From Rhodobacter sp. (GTDB taxonomy: Bacteria > Pseudomonadota > Alphaproteobacteria > Rhodobacterales > Rhodobacteraceae), in NCBI GenBank assembly GCA_020637555.1, contig JACKKF010000003.1, forward strand, positions 186,001-250,000: 64,000 nucleotides of DNA, in the 5' to 3' direction. This document shows positions 17,117-23,607 of this stretch, in pieces. The notes beneath the pieces were generated by a model that saw only the letters and a program-made list of their open reading frames with translations, searched no databases and was not told the origin of the DNA. A program made the translations under genes and the position numbers. Position 1 is the stretch's first letter, and each line of letters opens with the position of its first letter.

Positions 17117-18349
17117 ATGCCCGACGATCTGATCAATTCCTACATGACCGGCCCCGACGAACAGGGCCGTTTCGGCATCTTTGGCGGCCGTTTCGTCAGC
17201 GAGACGCTGATGCCGCTGATCCTGGATCTCGAGGCGCGCTATGAGCACGCCAAGACCGACCAGAGCTTCTGGGACGAGATGCGCGACCTGTGGAAGCACT
17301 ATGTCGGCCGGCCCAGCCCGCTGTATTACGCGCAGCGCCTGACCGAGGAACTGGGGGGCGCCAAGATCTACCTGAAGCGCGAGGAACTGAACCACACCGG
17401 CGCGCACAAGATCAACAACGTGCTGGGCCAGATCATCCTGGCGCGGCGCATGGGCAAGACCCGCATCATCGCGGAAACCGGCGCGGGCCAGCACGGCGTC
17501 GCGACCGCCACCGTCTGCGCCAAGTTCGGGCTGAAATGCATCGTCTACATGGGCGCGACGGATGTCGAGCGCCAGGCGCCCAACGTCTTCCGCATGAAGC
17601 TGCTGGGGGCCGAGGTCGTTCCCGTGACGTCGGGGCGGGGCACGCTGAAGGACGCGATGAACGATGCGCTGCGCGATTGGGTGACCAATGTGCGCGACAC
17701 CTTCTATTGCATCGGCACCGTGGCCGGACCGCATCCCTATCCCGCGATGGTGCGCGATTTTCAGGCGATCATCGGCCAGGAAACCCGCTGGCAGCTGGAA
17801 GAACAAGAAGGCAAGGGACGACTGCCCGACACGATCGTTGCCGCCGTTGGCGGCGGGTCGAACGCGATGGGCCTGTTCCATCCCTTCCTCAACGATCCTT
17901 CGGTTCGGATCATCGGGGTCGAGGCCGGCGGCCATGGGGTCGACGACCGCATGGAACATTGTGCCAGCCTGACCGGCGGGCGTCCCGGTGTTCTGCACGG
18001 CAACCGCACCTATCTGTTGCAGGATGCGGACGGTCAGATCCTCGAGGGGCACTCCATCAGCGCGGGCCTCGACTATCCCGGGATCGGCCCGGAACATGCC
18101 TGGCTGCACGACACCGGCCGGGCCGAGTATGTGTCGATCACCGATACCGAGGCGCTGGACGCATTCCAGCAGCTTTGCCGGACCGAAGGGATCATCCCGG
18201 CGCTGGAAAGCGCGCACGCGATGGCCCATGTCCGCAAGATCGCGCCGGACCTGCCGCGCGACCATATCATCGTGGTGAACCTGTCGGGGCGCGGCGACAA
18301 GGACATCTTCACCGTCGCCAAGCATCTGGGCGTCCAGATGAGCGTCTGA
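17117..18349 (+). CDS. trpB: Tryptophan synthase beta chain
   Basis: 410-residue PLP enzyme that joins indole and serine to make tryptophan, in complex with TrpA (not in this window). The PLP lysine is Lys98 in NHTGAHKINN, the phosphate-binding loop is AVGGGSNAMG, and GAGQHGVATAT and VNLSGRGDKD are in place. Length is typical. A strong Shine-Dalgarno GGGGGAGG lies 5 bases before the ATG. A terminator follows, so it is probably the last gene of its unit. Confidence 0.97.
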   Translation: MPDDLINSYMTGPDEQGRFGIFGGRFVSETLMPLILDLEARYEHAKTDQSFWDEMRDLWKHYVGRPSPLYYAQRLTEELGGAKIYLKREELNHTGAHKINNVLGQIILARRMGKTRIIAETGAGQHGVATATVCAKFGLKCIVYMGATDVERQAPNVFRMKLLGAEVVPVTSGRGTLKDAMNDALRDWVTNVRDTFYCIGTVAGPHPYPAMVRDFQAIIGQETRWQLEEQEGKGRLPDTIVAAVGGGSNAMGLFHPFLNDPSVRIIGVEAGGHGVDDRMEHCASLTGGRPGVLHGNRTYLLQDADGQILEGHSISAGLDYPGIGPEHAWLHDTGRAEYVSITDTEALDAFQQLCRTEGIIPALESAHAMAHVRKIAPDLPRDHIIVVNLSGRGDKDIFTVAKHLGVQMSV

Positions 18350-18379
18350 GCACGCCGAATCGCGCCTGCCTTGACTTCG

Positions 18380-18405
18380 GGCCCGGGGGCGATCCCGGGC
18401 CTTTT
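18380..18405 (+). terminator. Intrinsic terminator after trpB
   Basis: 8-bp stem GGCCCGGG / CCCGGGCC with a 6-base loop, then TTTT, about 30 bases past the trpB stop. Confidence 0.85.
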
Positions 18406-18539
18406 CGTTTCCGGACCGGGGCGCTGTGACGGACCTTGCCATAAACCGGTGGCCAGGGGCGGCGGGGAGCCGGGTGGCCTGTCTGAGCGCCGTCGCCGCA
18501 CGCGGCAGACCACCCGGCCCGCCAGGGTTGGAAAAGCCG

Positions 18540-18569
18540 CATAAACCCGGGTTTAGCCGGGGGTTTATG
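18540..18569. repeat. Perfect 9-bp inverted repeat in the 366-base gap upstream of the Gly/Asp-rich locus
   Basis: CATAAACCC (18540-18548) is matched by GGGTTTATG (18561-18569) around a 12-base centre. The interval 18350-18715 has no gene; apart from the trpB terminator and this palindrome I see nothing I can name. Its A/T-containing arms stand out from the surrounding GC-rich DNA. It lies about 150 bases before the first secreted Gly-rich gene and might be an operator or a leader hairpin for that locus. The function is inferred only from position. Confidence 0.45.
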
Positions 18570-18715
18570 GGCGTGTTCGCCAAGGTTATGCGCGGCCGTT
18601 TAACCCTGGGATGAATGGTGTCCTGCCGGATCGTCGGGCCAGGTGGGTGTCGAGGCAAACAGACCTCGTGCCTCGACGACCCAAACCCAAGACGATCCAA
18701 TCAGGAGAAACGACC

Positions 18716-19030
18716 ATGACGATTTCCAAACTGACCACCTCGGCCGCGCTGCTGGGCGCCGTTGCAACCCTTGCCCTGGGCTCGATGGCGGTGGCGCAGA
18801 CTGCGGGCCAGACGGGGGGCCAGACGGGGGGCCAGACGGGCGGCACCGCCGTGGTGCTCACGCAAGGCGGCACCCAGACCGGCGGCGCCGGCATGGACAG
18901 CGACGGGGGCGACCACGACGGCGGCAACTGGGGCGGCAACGGCGGTGACAGCGACAGCGGCAGCTGGGGCGGCAATGGTGGCGACAGCGACGGTGGCAAT
19001 GGCGGCGGCAACGGTGGCGGCGACGACTGA
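18716..19030 (+). CDS. Secreted Gly/Asp-rich repeat protein
   Basis: 104-residue exported low-complexity protein. Residues 1-28 form a signal peptide (MTISKLTTSAALLGAVATLA, cleavage after VAQ or nearby). Then come three tandem TGGQ units, a TQGGTQTGG motif, and a C-terminal half made of Gly, Asp, Asn and Ser with Trp at regular places (GGNWGGNGGDSDSGSWGGNGGDSD in two related units). It ends GGGDD. The Gly/Asp pattern could bind calcium or form a flexible hydrated matrix (inference). The start has a TCAGGAGA ribosome site. The next gene shares the TQGGxQTGG motif and the GGGDD end. Confidence 0.78.
   Translation: MTISKLTTSAALLGAVATLALGSMAVAQTAGQTGGQTGGQTGGTAVVLTQGGTQTGGAGMDSDGGDHDGGNWGGNGGDSDSGSWGGNGGDSDGGNGGGNGGGDD
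18805..18840 (+). repeat. Three perfect 12-bp tandem repeats inside the Gly-rich gene
   Basis: The unit GGGCCAGACGGG occurs three times in a row, encoding the TGGQ repeats. The copy number could vary by slippage, which would lengthen or shorten the protein in frame. Confidence 0.9.
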
Positions 19031-19045
19031 ACACCAAACCGTCAG

Positions 19046-19077
19046 GCAGGCCCGGGTTGCACCCGGGTCTGCTTCTT
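19046..19077 (+). terminator. Probable terminator between the two Gly/Asp-rich genes
   Basis: 12-bp stem (one G-T pair) GCAGGCCCGGGT / ACCCGGGTCTGC with a 3-base loop, followed by TTCTT. The weak T-run suggests partial termination or attenuation, so the downstream genes may be expressed at a lower level than the first. Confidence 0.65.
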
Positions 19078-19123
19078 GATTTGCTGACGTGCCCGCGTGT
19101 GGGCCGCGCGCAGAGGAGACAGG

Positions 19124-19510
19124 ATGCAGGGTGTTTTCAGAACGTCGCTGTTGGCGCTGCTGCTCATGGCGCAGGCGGCCTGGGCGGCGGATTCGCTGGA
19201 CGCCGTGGTGGCGGACCTGCGGCGGCACGGCTATTCCCAGATCGACGTCAGCCGCACGTGGCTGGGGCGCACCCGGATTCTGGCGACAGGTCCGGCCGGC
19301 ACGCGCGAGATGATTCTCAGCCGCAACAGCGGCGAGGTTCTGCGCGACCACTTCCTGTCGGGCGCAGACACGCAAGGGGGCGCCCAGACCGGGGGTGACA
19401 CCGGAGGCGACCCGGCCGAGGCAGGCGGTGACGGTCCCGGCGGTCCCGGCGGGGGCGGCGGTGATGGCGGTGATGGCGGTGGGTCGGGCGAGGGCGGCGG
19501 CGATGATTGA
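19124..19510 (+). CDS. Secreted protein with PepSY-like domain and Gly/Asp-rich tail
   Basis: 128-residue exported protein. After a signal peptide (MQGVFRTSLLALLLMAQAAWA) comes a globular part of about 55 residues: DSLDAVVADLRRHGYSQIDV, then RTWLGRTRILATGPAGTREMIL, then NRNSGEVLRDHF-like ending. This strand-helix layout resembles PepSY/beta-lactamase-inhibitor-like domains (family call tentative). The tail from residue 85 is Gly/Asp/Glu/Pro-rich, contains TQGGAQTGG, and ends GEGGGDD, echoing the preceding gene. The GAGGAG ribosome site decides the ATG at 19124. It is followed 18 bases later by the membrane-tethered LuxR gene. Confidence 0.78.
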   Translation: MQGVFRTSLLALLLMAQAAWAADSLDAVVADLRRHGYSQIDVSRTWLGRTRILATGPAGTREMILSRNSGEVLRDHFLSGADTQGGAQTGGDTGGDPAEAGGDGPGGPGGGGGDGGDGGGSGEGGGDD

Positions 19511-19528
19511 CTTCTGCGAGGGGTGGAC

Positions 19529-20026
19529 ATGAACCGGCGATCCCTGCTGGCCATCGCGTTGCTGGTGCAGGCCTGTTGCACGGTGCTGTTCGTGGCCGAC
19601 ATCCTCGGGTCAGTTTTGGGCATCGAATCCACCCTGCTCAGCTGGCAGACCCACGAGATGCTGGAAATCGGCGCCCTTCTGGGCCTGATCCTGGGCTTTG
19701 TCCTGGGGGCGCTGGCGCTGATCCGGGCGCAGCGCGACGTGCGTCTGGCGCAGGCCGGGCTCAAACGCGCGCAATCGGCCTTTGCCGCGGTCATGGACGA
19801 CCGCTTTGCCACCTGGGGACTGACCCCGGCCGAACGCGATGTCGCGCTGTTCGCCATCAAGGGCATGACAACCGCCGAGATCGCCAGCCTGCGCGGCACG
19901 TCCGAGGGCACGGTCAAGGCCCAGTCGAATGCGATCTACCGCAAGGCCGGTGTTTCCAGCCGCAGCCAGTTGCTGGGCCTGTTCATCGAGGATCTGGTCG
20001 GCGACGCCCCGGATGCCGGCGCCTGA
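19529..20026 (+). CDS. Membrane-tethered LuxR-type HTH regulator
   Basis: 165-residue protein combining two transmembrane helices (about residues 5-26 and 44-66) with a C-terminal LuxR/GerE DNA-binding domain: WGLTPAERDVALFAIKGMTTAEIASLRGTSEGTVKAQSNAIYRKAG is a canonical four-helix GerE pattern (residues about 98-143). A short charged linker with likely coiled character (RAQRDVRLAQAGLKRAQSAF) joins them. It has no receiver or autoinducer domain, so the periplasmic loop or membrane itself would be the sensor (inference). A GTG 6 bases upstream is an alternative start. It closes the Gly/Asp-rich locus and is convergent with the truncated haemoglobin gene. Confidence 0.82.
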   Translation: MNRRSLLAIALLVQACCTVLFVADILGSVLGIESTLLSWQTHEMLEIGALLGLILGFVLGALALIRAQRDVRLAQAGLKRAQSAFAAVMDDRFATWGLTPAERDVALFAIKGMTTAEIASLRGTSEGTVKAQSNAIYRKAGVSSRSQLLGLFIEDLVGDAPDAGA

Positions 20027-20029
20027 CCC

Positions 20030-20431
20030 CTAGCGCAGACGCGGAATCCCGTCGGCGCCCAGTGTCTGCTCGACGACCCCCGCGCGCAGGCTGCGCCCGA
20101 TCCGGTGTGCCAGCGCCGACCAGGCCGCGGCGGATTCGGGCGGCAGGTTGCGGCGCAGCACCATGTCGAACAGCCCCAGCCAGGGGTCGAACATGCCCGG
20201 CCGCACGTTTCCCGCCGCGCGGTGCACCGCCAACGGGTTCCCGTCATAGCCCTTTTCGTAAAGGATCGCATTGCGCCAGAAGCGGGCGATCTTGGCCTCA
20301 TGCGCGGGCCAGTCCGTCACATGGCGGGCAAACACGGGACCCAGCCCCGGATGGTCGCGCACGAAGGCATAGAAATCCGCGACGACGGTGTCGATCTGTT
20401 CGGCGGTGACGGGGATACGAGGTTCCAGCAT
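20030..20431 (-). CDS. Group III truncated haemoglobin
   Basis: 133-residue globin of the TrHb3 type. The helical pattern ITAEQIDTVVADFYAFVRDHPGLGPVF, the FWRNAILYEKGYDGNP segment and HR in AVHRAAGN (proximal His about residue 70) fit the family. TrHb3 proteins bind O2 or NO; roles in microaerobic or nitrosative conditions are known for some. The gene is convergent with the LuxR gene, only 3 bases apart. It is probably expressed with the DUF2237 gene located upstream on the same strand, which is 49 bases away. Confidence 0.88.
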   Translation of the reverse strand: MLEPRIPVTAEQIDTVVADFYAFVRDHPGLGPVFARHVTDWPAHEAKIARFWRNAILYEKGYDGNPLAVHRAAGNVRPGMFDPWLGLFDMVLRRNLPPESAAAWSALAHRIGRSLRAGVVEQTLGADGIPRLR

Positions 20432-20480
20432 GATGCGGCTAAGATGGTCCCCCGCGCCCGCTGCGGCAAGGGACAGAAGG

Positions 20481-20858
20481 TCACAGGCCGGGATCGTCCA
20501 GCGCGTGCAGCCTGAGAATGTCGAGCGGCACCACGGTCAGCGTGCGGTGATGGGTGGCGCGCAGACGGATGCGCGGCGCCGCGCCTTCGTCATGGGCCTG
20601 AAGGAACCGACCGGCGCACAGGCACCATTGATCCCCGGGCTTCAGGCCGGCAAAGCCGAACTCGGGTCGCGGGGTGCTCAGATCGTTGCCCAGGTATTTC
20701 GACAGGGCCAGGAATTCGGCGGTCATCACCGCGCAGACCGTGTGCATCCCCTGATCCGACGCGGCGGTATCGCAACAGCCGTTGCGGAAAAAGCCGGTCA
20801 TGGGATCGCGCGAACACGTTTCGAGCGATTCGCCCAGCACGTTGATCGAAGGCTCCAT
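20481..20858 (-). CDS. DUF2237 family protein
   Basis: 125-residue conserved protein of unknown function. The family signature is easy to read: INVLGESLETCSRDPMTGFF, then GCCDTAASDQGMHTVCAVMT, then GNDLSTPRPEFGFAGLKPGD and WCLCAGRFLQA. Five conserved cysteines suggest metal or redox chemistry, but no activity is known to me. It sits between a truncated haemoglobin and a CDGSH iron-sulfur protein on the same strand, a setting consistent with a redox or stress function (inference). Confidence 0.88.
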   Translation of the reverse strand: MEPSINVLGESLETCSRDPMTGFFRNGCCDTAASDQGMHTVCAVMTAEFLALSKYLGNDLSTPRPEFGFAGLKPGDQWCLCAGRFLQAHDEGAAPRIRLRATHHRTLTVVPLDILRLHALDDPGL

Positions 20859-20998
20859 GGCGGTTTTGTCCCTGATCGGTGCCTGATCGGCCAGAGGGCG
20901 GCAGGCGGCGGGCCGCTGGTCACGGCAGGGGACCAGCCTAACACGAAACGGCCCGCCGACCGAGACCGCTTTGCAGCGCCTTGTTTACAGCGCCTAGT

Positions 20999-21241
20999 TT
21001 ACAGCGTCTTGTGCGAGCCGTCGCAGAACGGCGCGTTCGCGCTCTGCTTGCAGCCGCACAGGAAGACGCGCTTGCTGTCCTCGGCGGTGAATTTCGTCGG
21101 CGCAAGGCCCGTGCCCTTGTGCGATCCGTCGCAGAACGGCTGGTTGCTGGACCGCCCGCAGGCACACCAGTAATAGCTTTTTCCCGCCTCGACCTCGACC
21201 GGATAGGGCGATTTCTGGGCAATGATGGGCGCTTCGCTCAT
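20999..21241 (-). CDS. CDGSH iron-sulfur domain protein with two motifs
   Basis: 80-residue protein with two complete CDGSH (mitoNEET-type) units: CACGRSSNQPFCDGSH and CGCKQSANAPFCDGSH. Each has the three Cys and one His that hold a labile 2Fe-2S cluster, so the protein probably binds two. Double-motif members of this type are found in bacteria, and their roles may include iron-sulfur or redox sensing. Its start is 3 bases after the stop of the serine hydrolase gene, so the two are probably one transcript. Confidence 0.95.
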   Translation of the reverse strand: MSEAPIIAQKSPYPVEVEAGKSYYWCACGRSSNQPFCDGSHKGTGLAPTKFTAEDSKRVFLCGCKQSANAPFCDGSHKTL

Positions 21242-21244
21242 GGC

Positions 21245-22420
21245 TTACTCCGTTGGCTGGGGCGAAAGGGAATCGACGATGGCGCGGAACATGGCGACGT
21301 TCTGCGGCATGACGGGGGGCGTCTCGAAGTCGCGGTCGGCGGCATTCACCGCGATCACGACATCATGGGTGCGGTCGATCCACAGGTTCTGGCCATAGAT
21401 CCCGCGCGCCCAGACCTCGCCGGGGCGGGCATCGGGCGGCAACCACCACTGATACCCGTATCCCGTGCCGAATTCGGCCGGATAGGGGCCGGGCGCGGTC
21501 GATTCGTCGATCCAGGCGGCCGGCACCAGTTGCCGCCCCTGCCAGACACCGCCCTGCGCGACCAGTTGACCGATGCGCGCATAATCGCGGGTGGTCATGT
21601 TCAATCCGCCCAGCACAAAGGCCACGCCGTCGCCGTCGGTGACGTAATAGGGATCGCTGTCCAGACCCAGGGGGGTGAACAGCCGTTCCTGCATCAGGTC
21701 GGGGATCGACCGGCCGGTGGCGCCGCGGATCACCATGCCGATCACATGGGTGTCGATCGACACATACTGCCAGTCGCTGCCCGGGGGGCCGCGCCGCGCG
21801 GTCTGCCCGGCCGCAAACCCGTCCATCGATCCGCCCAGGGCCAGCACCCGGCCCATGCGGTTGATGTCGGACCAGAAGTCCAGGTAATCCTCGTTGAAGG
21901 CGACACCTGATTCCATCAGCAGCACCTGCCGGATTGTCGCCCCGCGATACGCCGACGCGGCAAGCATGGGCGCGTAATCCGTAACCTGCGCATCGAGATC
22001 GGGGATCGTGCCGTCCGCGACCAGCGTGCCCAGCAGCAGGGACAACGCGCTCTTGGCTTCGGACCAGGAAATGCGCCGATCCGCGCGGCCCGTGCCGAGG
22101 CGATACTCCTCGTGCACCACCGCGCCGCCCTGAAGCACGACGATGCCGGTGACCTGACGGTCCACGGCCCAACCCTCATAGCCCGGCGGCAGGGTCATTC
22201 CGGTGCCCTGCGGCAGGACAGACGGCGTGCCGCCCTCCATGCTGCGGGTCAGGAACAACTGATCCATGTGCGAGAAATTCCCGACGATGCGATCGGCATC
22301 GAAGAGCGAATTCACGGCCAGCAGGCGCGTGATCTCCTCGCGCTTCCACAGGCCCAGGGCGGCCAGGACCACGACCAGAATCGCCAGGACCCAGCCCAGC
22401 CTTTTCAACCATTTGCGCAT
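21245..22420 (-). CDS. Membrane-anchored serine hydrolase (class C beta-lactamase fold)
   Basis: 391-residue protein with an N-terminal membrane anchor (about residues 8-25, LGWVLAILVVVLAALGL). It has the Ser-x-x-Lys motif as SEAK in ISWSEAKSALS (near residue 119), YVS in WQYVSIDTHVIGMV as the second-motif Tyr, and a WARGIYGQNLWID region in the KTG position. This layout is close to 6-aminohexanoate-dimer hydrolase and EstB-type esterases, which belong to the beta-lactamase/DD-peptidase fold but usually cleave esters or amides. It should face the periplasm. The substrate is unknown. Confidence 0.85.
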   Translation of the reverse strand: MRKWLKRLGWVLAILVVVLAALGLWKREEITRLLAVNSLFDADRIVGNFSHMDQLFLTRSMEGGTPSVLPQGTGMTLPPGYEGWAVDRQVTGIVVLQGGAVVHEEYRLGTGRADRRISWSEAKSALSLLLGTLVADGTIPDLDAQVTDYAPMLAASAYRGATIRQVLLMESGVAFNEDYLDFWSDINRMGRVLALGGSMDGFAAGQTARRGPPGSDWQYVSIDTHVIGMVIRGATGRSIPDLMQERLFTPLGLDSDPYYVTDGDGVAFVLGGLNMTTRDYARIGQLVAQGGVWQGRQLVPAAWIDESTAPGPYPAEFGTGYGYQWWLPPDARPGEVWARGIYGQNLWIDRTHDVVIAVNAADRDFETPPVMPQNVAMFRAIVDSLSPQPTE

Positions 22421-22610
22421 GCGGGTCTCCTTCGTGCCTACCTTGGCAGGCTGCGCCGCGAAAGCAAGCCCCGGCGCGATCTTGACGGGTGCCCGCGCCG
22501 GGCCTATCTGCGCGCCAGCACGGCCGGCTCATCCCCGGGCGGTGTGACCCGGGTGCGCCGGTGCGGCACGACAAGCCGACGGCCCGCCCCCCTTTGGAAA
22601 GTGCGACCGC

Positions 22611-23549
22611 ATGGCTGTCTGGACGGCGTCTTCCGGCGATCTCGTGGTGGACCGGCGCCTGGCTTTTGCCGAGGGTTACGCAGCGGCGGGCGACCTGCCT
22701 GCGGCGATCTCGATCCTGGCCGAGGCGATGGATCTGGTTCCCGGCTGGGCCGCCGGCTGGTTCCGCCTGGGCGAGTGGCGGGCCGAAACCGGCGATGCCG
22801 CCGGCGCCGCGACGGCCTGGGACCGCGCGGTCGCCGCCGATCCCAGCGACATGCTGGGCGCGGGCCTGAAACGCGACCTTGCGCGCGCGCATCCCGTCGC
22901 CGAGGCGATGCCAGCCGCCTTTGTCGAGGCGCTGTTCGATCAGTATGCCGATCATTTCGACACCGCGCTGGTCGAGACGCTGGGCTACCGGGCGCCCTGG
23001 CTCCTGCGCGACGCGCTGGGTGCGCGGCGCTGGGGGCGGGCGATGGATCTGGGGTGCGGCACAGGTCTGGCCGGGCAGGTCTTTCGCGATGCAGTCGATT
23101 GGCTGGCCGGGTGCGATCTGTCCGCGGGGATGCTGGCCCAGGCGCAGGCCAAGGGCATCTATGACCGGCTGGACAAGATCGACCTTGCCACGCTCGAAAT
23201 CGGGGAAAGCTATGACCTGATCGTCGCCGCCGACGTGTTCGTCTATCTCGGCGCGCTGGAGCGCATCGCGGCCTGGTGCGCGGGATCGCTGGCGCCCGGT
23301 GGCACGCTGGCCTTCACGGTCGAATCCGGCGATGCCCCGGTGACGCTGCGCGAAAGTCGGCGCTTTGCCCATTCCCGCGCCTATCTGCGTGAGGTGCTGA
23401 CAGCCGCCGGGTTCACCCGGATCACCCTGACTGATGCCGTGTTGCGGCTGGATCGTGGCGCGCCGATCCAGGGGTTCACCGTGCTGGCCGACGGATTGCT
23501 TCCCCGTGTCAACCGGCAAGGCGATGGCGAAGGATTCGCGCTGGCCTGA
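22611..23549 (+). CDS. SAM-dependent methyltransferase with N-terminal TPR-like part
   Basis: 312-residue protein. Residues 15-85 form a short TPR-like helical pair (LAFAEGYAAAGDLPAAISIL and WFRLGEWRAETGDAAGAATAW). The class I methyltransferase fold follows, with the SAM-binding motif AMDLGCGTGLAG at about 143-154, then GCDLSAGMLAQAQ and the DLIVAADVFVYLG strand. The general plan matches predicted TPR-methyltransferases of the type often found in alphaproteobacteria. The substrate is unknown. The GTG/ATG choice is clear since ATG follows the GGAAAGTG segment. It lies 58 bases before glnE, on the same strand. Confidence 0.85.
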   Translation: MAVWTASSGDLVVDRRLAFAEGYAAAGDLPAAISILAEAMDLVPGWAAGWFRLGEWRAETGDAAGAATAWDRAVAADPSDMLGAGLKRDLARAHPVAEAMPAAFVEALFDQYADHFDTALVETLGYRAPWLLRDALGARRWGRAMDLGCGTGLAGQVFRDAVDWLAGCDLSAGMLAQAQAKGIYDRLDKIDLATLEIGESYDLIVAADVFVYLGALERIAAWCAGSLAPGGTLAFTVESGDAPVTLRESRRFAHSRAYLREVLTAAGFTRITLTDAVLRLDRGAPIQGFTVLADGLLPRVNRQGDGEGFALA

Positions 23550-23607
23550 AGGCGCCCGGGCCCATGCGGCGCGTTGACTGTCCCGCGCAGCCGGTGACAA
23601 TCGGCGC

